Positions 56,840-64,000 of a stretch of DNA of 64,000 nucleotides are shown piece after piece. The notes beneath the pieces are model-generated. The model searched no databases and was not told the DNA's origin. It saw only the letters and a program-made list of their open reading frames with translations. Each line of letters begins with the position of its first letter. The first letter of the stretch is position 1. Source of the DNA: Rhizorhabdus histidinilytica (lineage in GTDB: Bacteria > Pseudomonadota > Alphaproteobacteria > Sphingomonadales > Sphingomonadaceae); the NCBI RefSeq assembly GCF_900167915.1, contig NZ_FUYM01000006.1, forward strand, positions 62,001 to 126,000, read 5' to 3'. Position numbers and translations under genes: made by a program.

Positions 56840-57586
56840 ATGAAGGCGATCGATCCGGACCTGCTGCTGAGAGCCTATTCGATCGGGGTCTTCCCGATGG
56901 CCGACAGCCGTGCCGCCGACGACGTCTACTGGGTCGAGCCGAAGAAGCGCGGCATCCTTCCGCTCGACCATTTCCGCCTGTCGCGCTCGCTCGCCAAGAC
57001 GATCCGTTCCGATCGATTCGCCGTCACTGCCGATCGCGCGTTCGGCGAGGTCGTCGCGGAATGCGCGGCGGTCACCAGCCAGCGGCCGGACACCTGGATC
57101 AACCCGGCGATCGAGGCCGCCTATGCCGATCTCCACCGCCGCGGCCACGCCCATTCGATCGAATGCTGGCGCGAGGGGCGGCTGGTCGGCGGGCTCTATG
57201 GCGTGCGGCTGGGCGGCGCCTTCTTCGGCGAGAGCATGTTCAGCCGTGAGAGCAACGCATCGAAGGTCGCGCTCGCCTGGCTCGTCGCGCGGCTCCGGGT
57301 CGGCGGCTTCCGGCTGCTCGATTGCCAGTTCATCACCGATCACCTCCAGTCGCTCGGCGCGATCGAGGTGAGCCGCGACGACTATGTCGCGTTGCTGGAC
57401 GTCGCGCTCGGCGTCGTCACCGGGGCGGGGGCGGCCGGCGGCGTTGCGGTCGCGGGGGCCGCGGCAGGCTGGGCGGCGCCCGACTTCTTCGCGCTCGACG
57501 GCGGCGCGACCGATCCCGACACGCGCACCGTATCGGGGCCGATATCGGGATGCACCATCGTGCAGCTCTTGGGCCAGACGTCGTAG
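56840..57586 (+). CDS. aat: Leucyl/phenylalanyl-tRNA-protein transferase
   Basis: A 248-residue enzyme: LLRAYSIGVFPMADSR, VYWVEPKKRGILPLDHF, SQRPDTWINPAIEAAYADLHRRGHAHSIECWREGRLVGGLYGVRLGGAFFGESMFSRESNASKVALAWLVARL, the full Aat pattern. It adds Leu/Phe to N-terminal Lys/Arg proteins for ClpS. A C-terminal tail of about 58 residues after DVALG overlaps the 3' end of the convergent DUF2155 gene by 205 bases. Confidence 0.9.
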   Translation: MKAIDPDLLLRAYSIGVFPMADSRAADDVYWVEPKKRGILPLDHFRLSRSLAKTIRSDRFAVTADRAFGEVVAECAAVTSQRPDTWINPAIEAAYADLHRRGHAHSIECWREGRLVGGLYGVRLGGAFFGESMFSRESNASKVALAWLVARLRVGGFRLLDCQFITDHLQSLGAIEVSRDDYVALLDVALGVVTGAGAAGGVAVAGAAAGWAAPDFFALDGGATDPDTRTVSGPISGCTIVQLLGQTS

Positions 57587-58101
57587 ACCGGGTCCTCGAC
57601 CGCGTTGAGCGACGGCGACTCCTTGAACAGCCAGCCCGAGAAGACCCGCCGCCAGGCGCCGTCGCGGCCGCGCACGTCGGTCTGGACGAAGGCGCCGGTC
57701 AGCTTCTGATCCTCCCAGGGAGCAGTCGTCTCGCAAGCGCGCAGACGCAGGACGACGTCGCCGATCCGGATCGCTTGCCCCGGCCTGAGGGTGACGTCGC
57801 GCGATTCGCCGTTGCGCTTGTTGAGCAGGCCGAGCACCGCCACCCGCGCGCCCATCGGCGTGCCTTCGGTGACGAGCGGCTTGTCGGGGATCTTCTCGGC
57901 GACGGGCGTCGGTGGCGCCGCGGGCGTGCTGCTGTTGGCCGATTCGCTTTCGGTGTCGCCGCTCGGCGCCAGGGCGGGCGCGCCGGCCTGCTCGTCCGAC
58001 GGGACCGCCTCGACCGGGACCTGCTGCTGGCTGATCGCCTGCCACGCGCCAAGGGTCGCGAGGCCGCCGAGCGCGACCGCGCCCAGCAGGATGCGCCTCA
58101 C
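57382..58101 (-). CDS. DUF2155-domain exported protein
   Basis: A 239-residue protein with N-terminal hydrophobic segment (ILLGAVALGGLATLGAW), a proline/alanine-rich linker, the DUF2155 core (VAVLGLLNKRNGESRDVTLRPGQAIRIGDVVLRLRACETTAPWED to VYDVWPKSC) and a low-complexity Ala/Pro/Thr C-terminus. The family is alphaproteobacterial and of unknown function, found next to NDUFA12 and MlaD genes as here. Its last 205 bases are antisense to aat. Confidence 0.83.
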   Translation of the reverse strand: MRRILLGAVALGGLATLGAWQAISQQQVPVEAVPSDEQAGAPALAPSGDTESESANSSTPAAPPTPVAEKIPDKPLVTEGTPMGARVAVLGLLNKRNGESRDVTLRPGQAIRIGDVVLRLRACETTAPWEDQKLTGAFVQTDVRGRDGAWRRVFSGWLFKESPSLNAVEDPVYDVWPKSCTMVHPDIGPDTVRVSGSVAPPSSAKKSGAAQPAAAPATATPPAAPAPVTTPSATSSNAT

Positions 58102-58592
58102 GGCTTGGGCGCCTCTTCGGCCCCGCCGGCGGCCGCGCCGCCCGACTTGTTGATGAACTGGCCGACCATGCTCATCAGGTCCATCGCGCCCTGGGTGTCG
58201 GCGATGGTGTCGCCGTCCTTGAGCGGAACGGTATCGCCGCCCGGGATCAGCGAGACGAAGGTCGCGCCGAGAAAGCCTTCGGAGGTGATCGCCGCGCTGC
58301 TGTCCGCCGGCAGCTTGACCTTCGGGTCGATCGCGAGCGTGGCCTTGACCTGGAAGCTCTGCGGATCGAGCGCCTGGCTGGTCACGGTGCCGACCTTCAT
58401 GCCGGCGACGCGCACCTCGCTGCCGACGTTGATGCCGGTGCTGTTGGGGAAGAGCGCGGTGACGTGGATCGCGCCGGCCTTGGCGCCGCCGCCGGTGGCG
58501 CCCCAGGCGAACCAGACGAACCAGGCGGCGAACAGGACGACGAACAGTCCGACGAGCGCCTCGCCGATATTCTCACGCAACAGCGACTTCAT
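58098..58592 (-). CDS. mlaD: Outer-membrane lipid asymmetry protein MlaD
   Basis: A 164-residue MCE-domain protein with an N-terminal anchor (ENIGEALVGLFVVLFAAWFVWFAWG) and the MCE core (VTALFPNSTGINVGSEVRVAGMKVGTVTSQAL, FLGATFVSLIPGG). It binds phospholipid in the periplasm as part of the MlaFEDB transporter; the other Mla genes are not in the window. It overlaps DUF2155 by four bases. Confidence 0.88.
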   Translation of the reverse strand: MKSLLRENIGEALVGLFVVLFAAWFVWFAWGATGGGAKAGAIHVTALFPNSTGINVGSEVRVAGMKVGTVTSQALDPQSFQVKATLAIDPKVKLPADSSAAITSEGFLGATFVSLIPGGDTVPLKDGDTIADTQGAMDLMSMVGQFINKSGGAAAGGAEEAPKP

Positions 58593-58595
58593 GGC

Positions 58596-58979
58596 TCAGT
58601 TCGGGCTCCATGCCTCGTAATCGCCGGTCGCGGCGGCGCGGACGCCGCCCCGCTCCAGCGCGCCGGCCGGCCGATAGGCCGCCTCGGTCCCGGTCAGGTT
58701 CGGTTCGGCCGGCTTCTGCCAGGCGCGCGGCGCCGGAAGCTGGTCGGGGGTCAAATCGGTGCTGTGGTGCAGCCAGCCGTGCCATGCGGGCGGAACCCGG
58801 CTGGCGTCGTTCGACCCGGAATAGATGACCCAGCGGCGCGGCCGGCCATCGGTGGTGCGGCCGCCCTCGAAATAGACATTGCCCAGCTCATCCTCACCGA
58901 CCCGCGTGCCGTTGAGCTTGCTGAACAGCAGGGTGCCGATCGTGGCACCGTCCCACCAGGTGAAGATCTTCTTGAGCAT
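58596..58979 (-). CDS. NADH:ubiquinone oxidoreductase subunit NDUFA12
   Basis: A 127-residue complex I accessory protein: ARVGEDELGNVYFEG-type segment (TRVGEDELGNVYFEGG), RRWVIYSG and PPAWHGWLHHSTDLTPDQ, the family's diagnostic motifs. It occurs in alphaproteobacteria and mitochondria. It precedes mlaD by three bases. The 168-base gap from 58980 to 59147 holds no gene. Confidence 0.9.
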   Translation of the reverse strand: MLKKIFTWWDGATIGTLLFSKLNGTRVGEDELGNVYFEGGRTTDGRPRRWVIYSGSNDASRVPPAWHGWLHHSTDLTPDQLPAPRAWQKPAEPNLTGTEAAYRPAGALERGGVRAAATGDYEAWSPN

Positions 58980-59147
58980 GCTGTCCGCTTAGCCTTTGCG
59001 GCCTAGCGGGCGCAAGTGTTTGTGGGGTGTTTGATTGGCCTCATGCGCCGGCGTGCGCATCCGCGCACTTGGCTTTCCTCACATAAGCTCGGGCGGCCGT
59101 TCGGCCTTGCGGGACGCTGCGCATCCCGTTCCACCCCAAGACCATTA

Positions 59148-59624
59148 CTATTTCTTCTTCCACTCCACCTTATCACCTTCGGCGATGCCGTTGGCGGCCG
59201 CACCGCCGCCGATGATCTCGAGCACGGCGGCGACCGGCTCGCCCGATTCCACCGGGGTCAGGTCCTCGGGTACGGTGTTGGCGGCGATCCGGGCGATCGT
59301 GCCGTCGGCGCGGATGAAGATCATGTCGAGCGGGATGTAGGTGTTCTTCATCCAGAAGCTTGCCTCGCGCGGCGGCTTCATCGGGAAGATCATCCCGCCA
59401 TGGTCGGGCAGGCTGGTGCGGTACATCAGCCCGCGCGCCTGCTCCTGCGGCGTCGCGGCGACCTCGACCGCATAAGCGAGCTTGCCGCGCGCGGTGTGGA
59501 TCGTCAGCGGAACGGTCGCCTTCGCCTCGGCGGCGGGCGGAGACCCGGCGGAGGTCGGCGCGCAGCCGGCCAGCGCGAAGGACAGGGCGCCGAACGCGCC
59601 GAGCAGCCGCAACGGCGCGACCAT
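59148..59624 (-). CDS. DUF192-family lipoprotein
   Basis: A 158-residue protein with lipoprotein signal LLGAFGALSFALAGC (lipobox LAGC, Cys about residue 20) and the DUF192 core (VEVAATPQEQARGLMYRTSLPDHGGMIFPM, FWMKNTYIPLDMIFIRADG, VLEIIGGGAAANGIAEGD). Function unknown; often next to cold-shock genes in alphaproteobacteria. ATG at 59624 follows the upstream stop by two bases. Confidence 0.86.
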   Translation of the reverse strand: MVAPLRLLGAFGALSFALAGCAPTSAGSPPAAEAKATVPLTIHTARGKLAYAVEVAATPQEQARGLMYRTSLPDHGGMIFPMKPPREASFWMKNTYIPLDMIFIRADGTIARIAANTVPEDLTPVESGEPVAAVLEIIGGGAAANGIAEGDKVEWKKK

Positions 59625-59626
59625 CG

Positions 59627-60223
59627 TCAGTCGGTGATCAGCTCGACCGCCAGCGGGCCCTTGCGGCCCTCGGCGATGCGCGCCCTCATCCGCGTCTCGG
59701 GAAGAAGGTCGGGCAGGCCGGCGCGGCGAACCGTTTCCATATGGATGAAGATATCCTGGGTCTCGCCGTCGCGGACGAGGAAGCCATAGCCCTTCAGCCG
59801 GTTGAACCACTTGACGGTGACCGGCTCGGGATCGCCCGCCTGGTCGATCAGCTGGGTCGGGTCGACGCGGTCGGCGTTGCGCTTGGCGATCAGGTCGGGA
59901 TCGGGACCCGTCGCGGTCGACAGGTCGATCGCGAGGATGCGGCGCGCCTGCAGGCCGCGGTCGCGCGCGACCACCTCGCACGCGATGCGCGCGCCTTCGG
60001 GCAGCGTCCGGCGGCCATGGTCGCGCAGCACGGAAAAATGGACGAGCACGTCGCCGCGATCGCCGTCGGTGGCGATGAAACCGAAACCGCGGGTGGCGTC
60101 GAACCATTTCACTGCACCCACGACGGTCTCGGCGGGTTCGCCGGCAGCCATCGATATGCATTCCTGCCCGCTGTCCACGCTGACGTCGCGCAACGTCACA
60201 GACGCAACAGACTTCTCATTCAT
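59627..60223 (-). CDS. Cold-shock protein with two CSD domains
   Basis: A 198-residue protein with two cold-shock domains: first [28 protein letters not shown]; second [28 protein letters not shown]. Both RNP1 and RNP2 motifs are complete. The ATG at 60223 is used; ATG at 60151 (behind CAGGAA) would remove a 24-residue N-terminus, and ATG at 60262 would add 13. It binds RNA or single-stranded DNA. Confidence 0.85.
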   Translation of the reverse strand: MNEKSVASVTLRDVSVDSGQECISMAAGEPAETVVGAVKWFDATRGFGFIATDGDRGDVLVHFSVLRDHGRRTLPEGARIACEVVARDRGLQARRILAIDLSTATGPDPDLIAKRNADRVDPTQLIDQAGDPEPVTVKWFNRLKGYGFLVRDGETQDIFIHMETVRRAGLPDLLPETRMRARIAEGRKGPLAVELITD

Positions 60224-60334
60224 CGCCCTGTCACCCGCAGCCCTGGCGTCAGCTTCTATCATAGAGCGCCGTTGAAACGAAGCGCTTCCGAATCCGGTGC
60301 CGCGCCCCAAACCCCTGCCATTGCGCGTTCTGCG

Positions 60335-60862
60335 TCACGGTTCAACCCCTACCTCGTCGGGATCAACCTGGAGCAGGCGCAACACCAGTTCGATCGGATG
60401 GCCCGCACGCGCCATCGCGGCGATCCAGCGGCGTTTTTCAGCGGGATCGGCGGCGCGCGCGGCGAACGGCCCGATCCGCTTGCGCCGGGCGTAGCGCAGT
60501 GCCGCCGCCTCGGCGTCGTCGTCGATCCGCTCACGCAGCGCCTCGGTCGTCTCGGCGTCGATCCCGGCGGCGCGCAACGCGCTGCCGATCCGTCGCGCGC
60601 CATAGCCGCGCCGCAGCAGCGCGTCGGCCCTGGCGGAGGCGAAGGCGCGGTCGTCGACATAGCCGCGCTCGGCGAAGCGCGCGACCAGCGCCTCGACCGG
60701 GGCGGGGCCGTCGCCGTCCCAGCCGCGCTCACGCAGCTTGCGGCGCAGATAGGCGGCCAGCTTCGCCCGCGTCGTCGCATAGCGCGCGGCATAGTCGAGC
60801 GCGGCGCGCTCGAGCGTGGCGGCGTCATAGGGCGGTAAGGCTTTGGCAACGGAACGGGGCAT
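60335..60862 (-). CDS. recX: RecX-family regulatory protein
   Basis: A 175-residue all-helical protein: ALDYAARYATTRAKLAAYLRRKLRERG, YVDDRAFASARADALLRRGYGARRIGSALRAAGI and AAALRYARRKRIGPFA, matching RecX tandem helical modules. It inhibits RecA filament growth. ATG at 60862; the frame upstream is a shadow. It is divergent from the acyl-AMP ligase over 164 bases. recA is not in the window. Confidence 0.85.
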   Translation of the reverse strand: MPRSVAKALPPYDAATLERAALDYAARYATTRAKLAAYLRRKLRERGWDGDGPAPVEALVARFAERGYVDDRAFASARADALLRRGYGARRIGSALRAAGIDAETTEALRERIDDDAEAAALRYARRKRIGPFAARAADPAEKRRWIAAMARAGHPIELVLRLLQVDPDEVGVEP

Positions 60863-61026
60863 GCGCCATGATTGTGCCACAGTCGGGCCGGATTTTGAAC
60901 GCGCCGCTCGGCAAGATGTGGCGCAATGAACGAGGCTGCCTGGTGGCTGGCCGGCATGACCGCGAGGATGCGACGATGCTGGATCGGGTGGACATGGCCG
61001 CAAATGAACGAAGGATCAGACCGATA

Positions 61027-62751
61027 ATGGCATTGGTGCCGACGCCGACAGCCGATGCGCTGCCGCGCCGTTTCTCCGATTTCGAAACGCTGGGCGCCGC
61101 CCTCGACTATGCCGCGACCGGCGCGCGAGGGCTGAATTTCCACGACGCCCGCGGCACGCTGACGCGTCCCTATCCCTTTTCGGAGCTGCGCGCCGAGGCC
61201 TTGGCCAATGCCGGCCGGCTGATCGCGGCGGGAATCCGTCCCGGCGACCGCATCGCCCTGATCGCCGAGACGGGCGCGCATTTCGCCGCGCTGTTCTTCG
61301 GCGCGGTCTATGCCGGCGCCTGGCCCGTGCCGCTGCCGCTGCCGACCTCGTTCGGCGGCAAGGACAGCTATATCGACCAGCTCGCCGTCCAGCTCGGCAG
61401 CTCGGACCCGAAGCTGCTCTTCTTCCCCGAGGAGCTGGCCGAGATGGCGGCCGCCGCCGCCGCGCTGCGCGGGGTCGAGGCGCTGAGCTACGAGGCGTTC
61501 GAGACGCGCGAGGCGGTCGACGCGATCCTGCCGCAGGCGTCGCCCGACGACATCGCCTATCTGCAATATTCGAGCGGATCGACCCGCTTCCCGCACGGCG
61601 TCGCCGTCACCCATCGCGCGCTGCTCAACAACCTCGCCGCCCATGCCTGGGGCATGCTGCTCGAGCCGCAGGACCGCTGCATCAGCTGGCTGCCCTGGTA
61701 TCACGACATGGGGCTGGTCGGCTGCTTCCTGTCGCCGATCGCCAACCAGGTGTCGGTCGACTACCTCAAGACCGAGGATTTCGCCCGCCGCCCGCTCGCC
61801 TGGCTCGACCTGATAAGCCGCAACGAGGGCACCTCGATCAGCTATTCGCCGACCTTCGGCTACGACATCTGCGCACGCCGCATGTCGAGCCAGACCAAGG
61901 CGTCCGAGCGTTTCGACCTGTCGCGCTGGCGGCTCGCCGGCAACGGCGCCGACATGATCCGGCCCGACGTGATGCAGTCGTTCGTCGACGCCTTCGCGGA
62001 GGCCGGCTTCAAGGCGACCGCCTTCCTGCCGAGCTACGGTCTGGCCGAGGCGACGCTCGCCGTCTCGATCATGCCGCCGGGCGAGGGCATCGTCGTCGAG
62101 CTGGTCGAGGAGACCCAGCTGTCGGGCGGCGACCACAGCCAGGATCGGCCGCGCCGCTTCCGCGCCATCGTCAACTGCGGCAAGCCGGTGCGCGACATGG
62201 CCGTCGAGATCCGCGACGAGGACGGATCGGTGCTGCCCGACAAGATGATCGGCAAGCTGTGGGCCAAGGGCCCGTCGATCATGACCGGCTATTTCCGCGA
62301 CCAGGAGGCGACCGAAGCCTGCATGGTCGACGGCTGGCTCGACACCGGCGACATGGCCTACATGTCCAACGGCTACATCTACATCGTCGGCCGCGCCAAG
62401 GACATGATCATCATCAACGGCAAGAACCACTGGCCCCAGGACATCGAATGGGCGGTGGAGCAGCTTCCCGGCTTCAAGGCCGGCGACATCGCCGCCTTCG
62501 CGATCACCACCCCCGGCGGCGAGGAGACCCCCGCCGTGCTCGTCCAGTGCCGCACCTCCGATCCCGAGGAGCGCGCCCGGCTGCGCGACCAGATCCGCGA
62601 GAAGGTCCGCGCGATCACCGGCATGCACTGCGTCGTCGAACTGGTGCCGCCGCGCACCCTGCCCAAGACCAGCTCGGGCAAGCTGAGCCGCGCCAAGGCG
62701 CGCAACCTCTATCTGTCGGGCGAGATCCAGGGCTACGACATCGCGGCGTGA
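61027..62751 (+). CDS. Fatty acyl-AMP ligase
   Basis: A 574-residue ANL-family enzyme: AMP-binding P-loop YSSGSTRFPHGVAVTH, LPWYHDMGLVG and GLAEATLAVS, then WLDTGDMAYM and a C-terminal KTSSGKLSRAKAR catalytic Lys region. The pattern is of the FAAL subgroup, which activates fatty acids as AMP esters for transfer to carrier proteins. No polyketide synthase or acyl carrier protein lies nearby. ATG at 61027, with a GAAGGA site 13 bases upstream; ATG 60994 is possible. Confidence 0.84.
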   Translation: MALVPTPTADALPRRFSDFETLGAALDYAATGARGLNFHDARGTLTRPYPFSELRAEALANAGRLIAAGIRPGDRIALIAETGAHFAALFFGAVYAGAWPVPLPLPTSFGGKDSYIDQLAVQLGSSDPKLLFFPEELAEMAAAAAALRGVEALSYEAFETREAVDAILPQASPDDIAYLQYSSGSTRFPHGVAVTHRALLNNLAAHAWGMLLEPQDRCISWLPWYHDMGLVGCFLSPIANQVSVDYLKTEDFARRPLAWLDLISRNEGTSISYSPTFGYDICARRMSSQTKASERFDLSRWRLAGNGADMIRPDVMQSFVDAFAEAGFKATAFLPSYGLAEATLAVSIMPPGEGIVVELVEETQLSGGDHSQDRPRRFRAIVNCGKPVRDMAVEIRDEDGSVLPDKMIGKLWAKGPSIMTGYFRDQEATEACMVDGWLDTGDMAYMSNGYIYIVGRAKDMIIINGKNHWPQDIEWAVEQLPGFKAGDIAAFAITTPGGEETPAVLVQCRTSDPEERARLRDQIREKVRAITGMHCVVELVPPRTLPKTSSGKLSRAKARNLYLSGEIQGYDIAA

Positions 62752-62873
62752 TGGCGGCATGATCGGACGGCGCGATCGCGGCGGCGCGATCCGGCCCGGC
62801 ATCCGCCGCCCGCATGCACCAACCCCTTGCGCTTGCACGCCCCCACCGCTATGTGCCCGCGTCTCGGACCCGG

Positions 62874-62949
62874 AGGAGTGTAGCTCAGTTGGTAGAGCAT
62901 CGGTCTCCAAAACCGAGGGCCGGGGGTTCGAGTCCCTCCACTCCTGCCA
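62874..62949 (+). tRNA. tRNA-Trp (CCA)
   Basis: AGGAGTG pairs with CACTCCT, the anticodon stem TCGGT/ACCGA encloses CTCCAAA with anticodon CCA, the T-arm is GGGGGTTCGAGTCCC, and the 3' CCA is encoded. Length 76. It sits ahead of secE-nusG, a usual bacterial arrangement. Confidence 0.95.
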
Positions 62950-63092
62950 TCTGACGATGGCCGGCAGGCCGCTGGGGTCGAGAAACGAGACGAGGTCAGG
63001 TCCGCCGGCCGAAAGGCCGAACAGCGGACCGCGGCCTCGTGTCGTTGTTTGAGTGATTTTCCGGGTTGGACCGGGCAGGATAGGCTGAGGAC

Positions 63093-63290
63093 GTGGCGAA
63101 GACTTCACCCGTTGAGTTCATCAACCAGGTCAAGGCCGAGACCCGCAAGGTCGTCTGGCCGAGCCGCAAGGAAACGATCGCGACCACCATCATGGTCGGC
63201 ATCATGACCCTGCTGCTGGGCCTGTTCTTCTTCGGGATCGACCAGATGTTCGCGTCGATCGTGAAGTTCCTGCTGTCCCTCCTGGGCTAA
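63093..63290 (+). CDS. secE: Preprotein translocase subunit SecE
   Basis: A 65-residue single-helix membrane protein: EFINQVKAETRKVVWPSRKETIATTIMVGIMTLLLGLFFFGIDQMFASIVKFLLSLLG. The KxVVWPSRKE motif is the SecE signature. GTG start at 63093. It holds SecY in the translocon. nusG follows after 21 bases. Confidence 0.95.
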   Translation: MAKTSPVEFINQVKAETRKVVWPSRKETIATTIMVGIMTLLLGLFFFGIDQMFASIVKFLLSLLG

Positions 63291-63311
63291 AAGACGGAGA
63301 CGTTGGCGTTC

Positions 63312-63851
63312 ATGGCGCGCTGGTACATCATTCACGCCTATTCGGGCTTCGAGAACAAGGTCCGCGAAGCGATCCTGGCCGATGCCGCGCGCCTGGGCCT
63401 GGAGCAGCTCGTCGAAGCCGTCGAGGTTCCCACCGAGAAGGTGACCGAAGTCCGCCGCGGCAAGAAGATCACGTCGGACCGCAAATTCTTCCCCGGCTAT
63501 GTGCTGGCGAAGCTCAGCATGAACGACGACGTCTATCACCTGGTGAAGAACACGCCGAAGGTGACGGGCTTCCTGGGTTCGTCGGGCAAGCCGCAGCCGA
63601 TCAGCGAGGCCGAGGCCGCGCGCATCCTCAACACCAAGGAGGAGGCCGCCGCCGCCGCGCCCAAGACCAAGCTCAAGGTCGACTATGAGATCGGCGACCA
63701 GGTCAAAGTGCTCGACGGTCCGTTCGCCAGCTTCAACGGCGTCGTCGAGGAACTCGATTTCGACCGCAGCCGCGTCAAGGTGTCGGTGTCGATCTTCGGC
63801 CGCGCGACCCCCGTCGAGCTCGAGTTCGAGCAGGTCGAGCGGGTCAAGTGA
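63312..63851 (+). CDS. nusG: Transcription termination/antitermination factor NusG
   Basis: A 179-residue NusG: NGN domain MARWYIIHAYSGFENKVREAI to GKPQPISEAEAARIL, then KOW domain GDQVKVLDGPFASFNGVVEELDFDRSRVKVSVSIFGR. ATG at 63312; TTG at 63303 in the same frame is a less likely start. It couples RNA polymerase to ribosomes and Rho. Ribosomal protein genes are expected to follow beyond the window. Confidence 0.95.
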   Translation: MARWYIIHAYSGFENKVREAILADAARLGLEQLVEAVEVPTEKVTEVRRGKKITSDRKFFPGYVLAKLSMNDDVYHLVKNTPKVTGFLGSSGKPQPISEAEAARILNTKEEAAAAAPKTKLKVDYEIGDQVKVLDGPFASFNGVVEELDFDRSRVKVSVSIFGRATPVELEFEQVERVK

Positions 63852-63867
63852 CGGCCTGACCAGGGCC

Positions 63868-63955
63868 GTCATCCTGAACTTGCTTCAGGATCCACCGGGC
63901 CACACGCACGCACGATGCGGATGATGGGTGGATGCTGAAGCAAGTTCAGCATGAC
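63868..63955. repeat. 29-base inverted repeat after nusG
   Basis: GTCATCCTGAACTTGCTTCAGG (63868-) and its near-complement ending CAGCATGAC (-63955) pair over 29 bases with two mismatches around a 30-base loop. It is likely a dispersed chromosomal repeat and may terminate or attenuate the secE-nusG transcript. Confidence 0.7.
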
Positions 63956-64000
63956 GATTTGGAAAGTTTCGGAGCGATCCGGAATAGGCGCCTTGCAGGT

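Noticed and set aside
62759-63052. 97-residue frame across tRNA-Trp
   Set aside because: The reading frame includes the tRNA itself and has no independent support.
60349-63108. 919-residue leftward frame spanning tRNA-Trp, the acyl-AMP ligase and recX
   Set aside because: It crosses a tRNA and a clear ANL enzyme on the other strand; pure high-GC artefact.

Overview
The window reads as a high-GC alphaproteobacterial chromosome, most likely a sphingomonad (Sphingomonadaceae, for example Sphingomonas/Rhizorhabdus). The evidence is the core gene order on the right (lolA, nadD, rsfS, rlmH, envC-like, ctpA, dsbB, coq7, aat, DUF2155, mlaD, NDUFA12, DUF192, recX, tRNA-Trp, secE, nusG), a TonB-dependent receptor, and a dense array of SDR, SnoaL and sulfotransferase-like genes of the kind sphingomonads carry for breakdown of complex polycyclic compounds. 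This placement is inferred from gene content, not from a database search.

Positions 1 to about 41,200 form an accessory catabolic region. Five genes point to steroid or steroid-like ring degradation: an HsaC-type extradiol dioxygenase (4456-5349), both subunits of an IpdAB-type ring-opening CoA hydrolase (5319-7035), a delta5-3-ketosteroid isomerase (7090-7458), and a KstD-type 3-ketosteroid dehydrogenase (35273-36967). Around them are eleven classical SDRs, an atypical epimerase-like dehydrogenase, two zinc/quinone-type MDR dehydrogenases, two Old Yellow Enzyme flavoproteins, an LLM-class flavin oxidoreductase, a cytochrome P450, two sulfotransferase-like proteins, two DUF1214 proteins, five SnoaL/NTF2-like proteins besides the isomerase, a COQ4-like protein, a VOC protein, an amidohydrolase, an esterase and a TonB-dependent receptor. 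Four regulators (two TetR, one XRE, one LuxR type) sit among them. The genes lie in short, tightly packed operons with ATGA or TGATG overlaps, many read divergently from 100-300 base intergenic regions that carry short perfect inverted repeats.

Positions 41,291-48,824 are a transition zone: an orphan beta-class DNA methyltransferase, maleylacetoacetate isomerase, tRNA-Pro(UGG), then a lower-GC islet (43.1-45.3 kb) of small poorly known genes separated by copies of a degenerate motif, then a chrB-chrA-chrC chromate resistance operon and a stand-alone response regulator.

Positions 49,099-64,000 are core chromosome: lipoprotein carriage, NAD synthesis, ribosome maturation, peptidoglycan remodelling, disulfide formation, ubiquinone hydroxylation, protein end-labelling, outer-membrane lipid transport, a cold-shock protein, RecX, a fatty acyl-AMP ligase, tRNA-Trp(CCA), SecE and NusG. 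Dispersed palindromic repeats lie in three convergent gene gaps of the catabolic region, between rlmH and the envC-like gene, and downstream of nusG.
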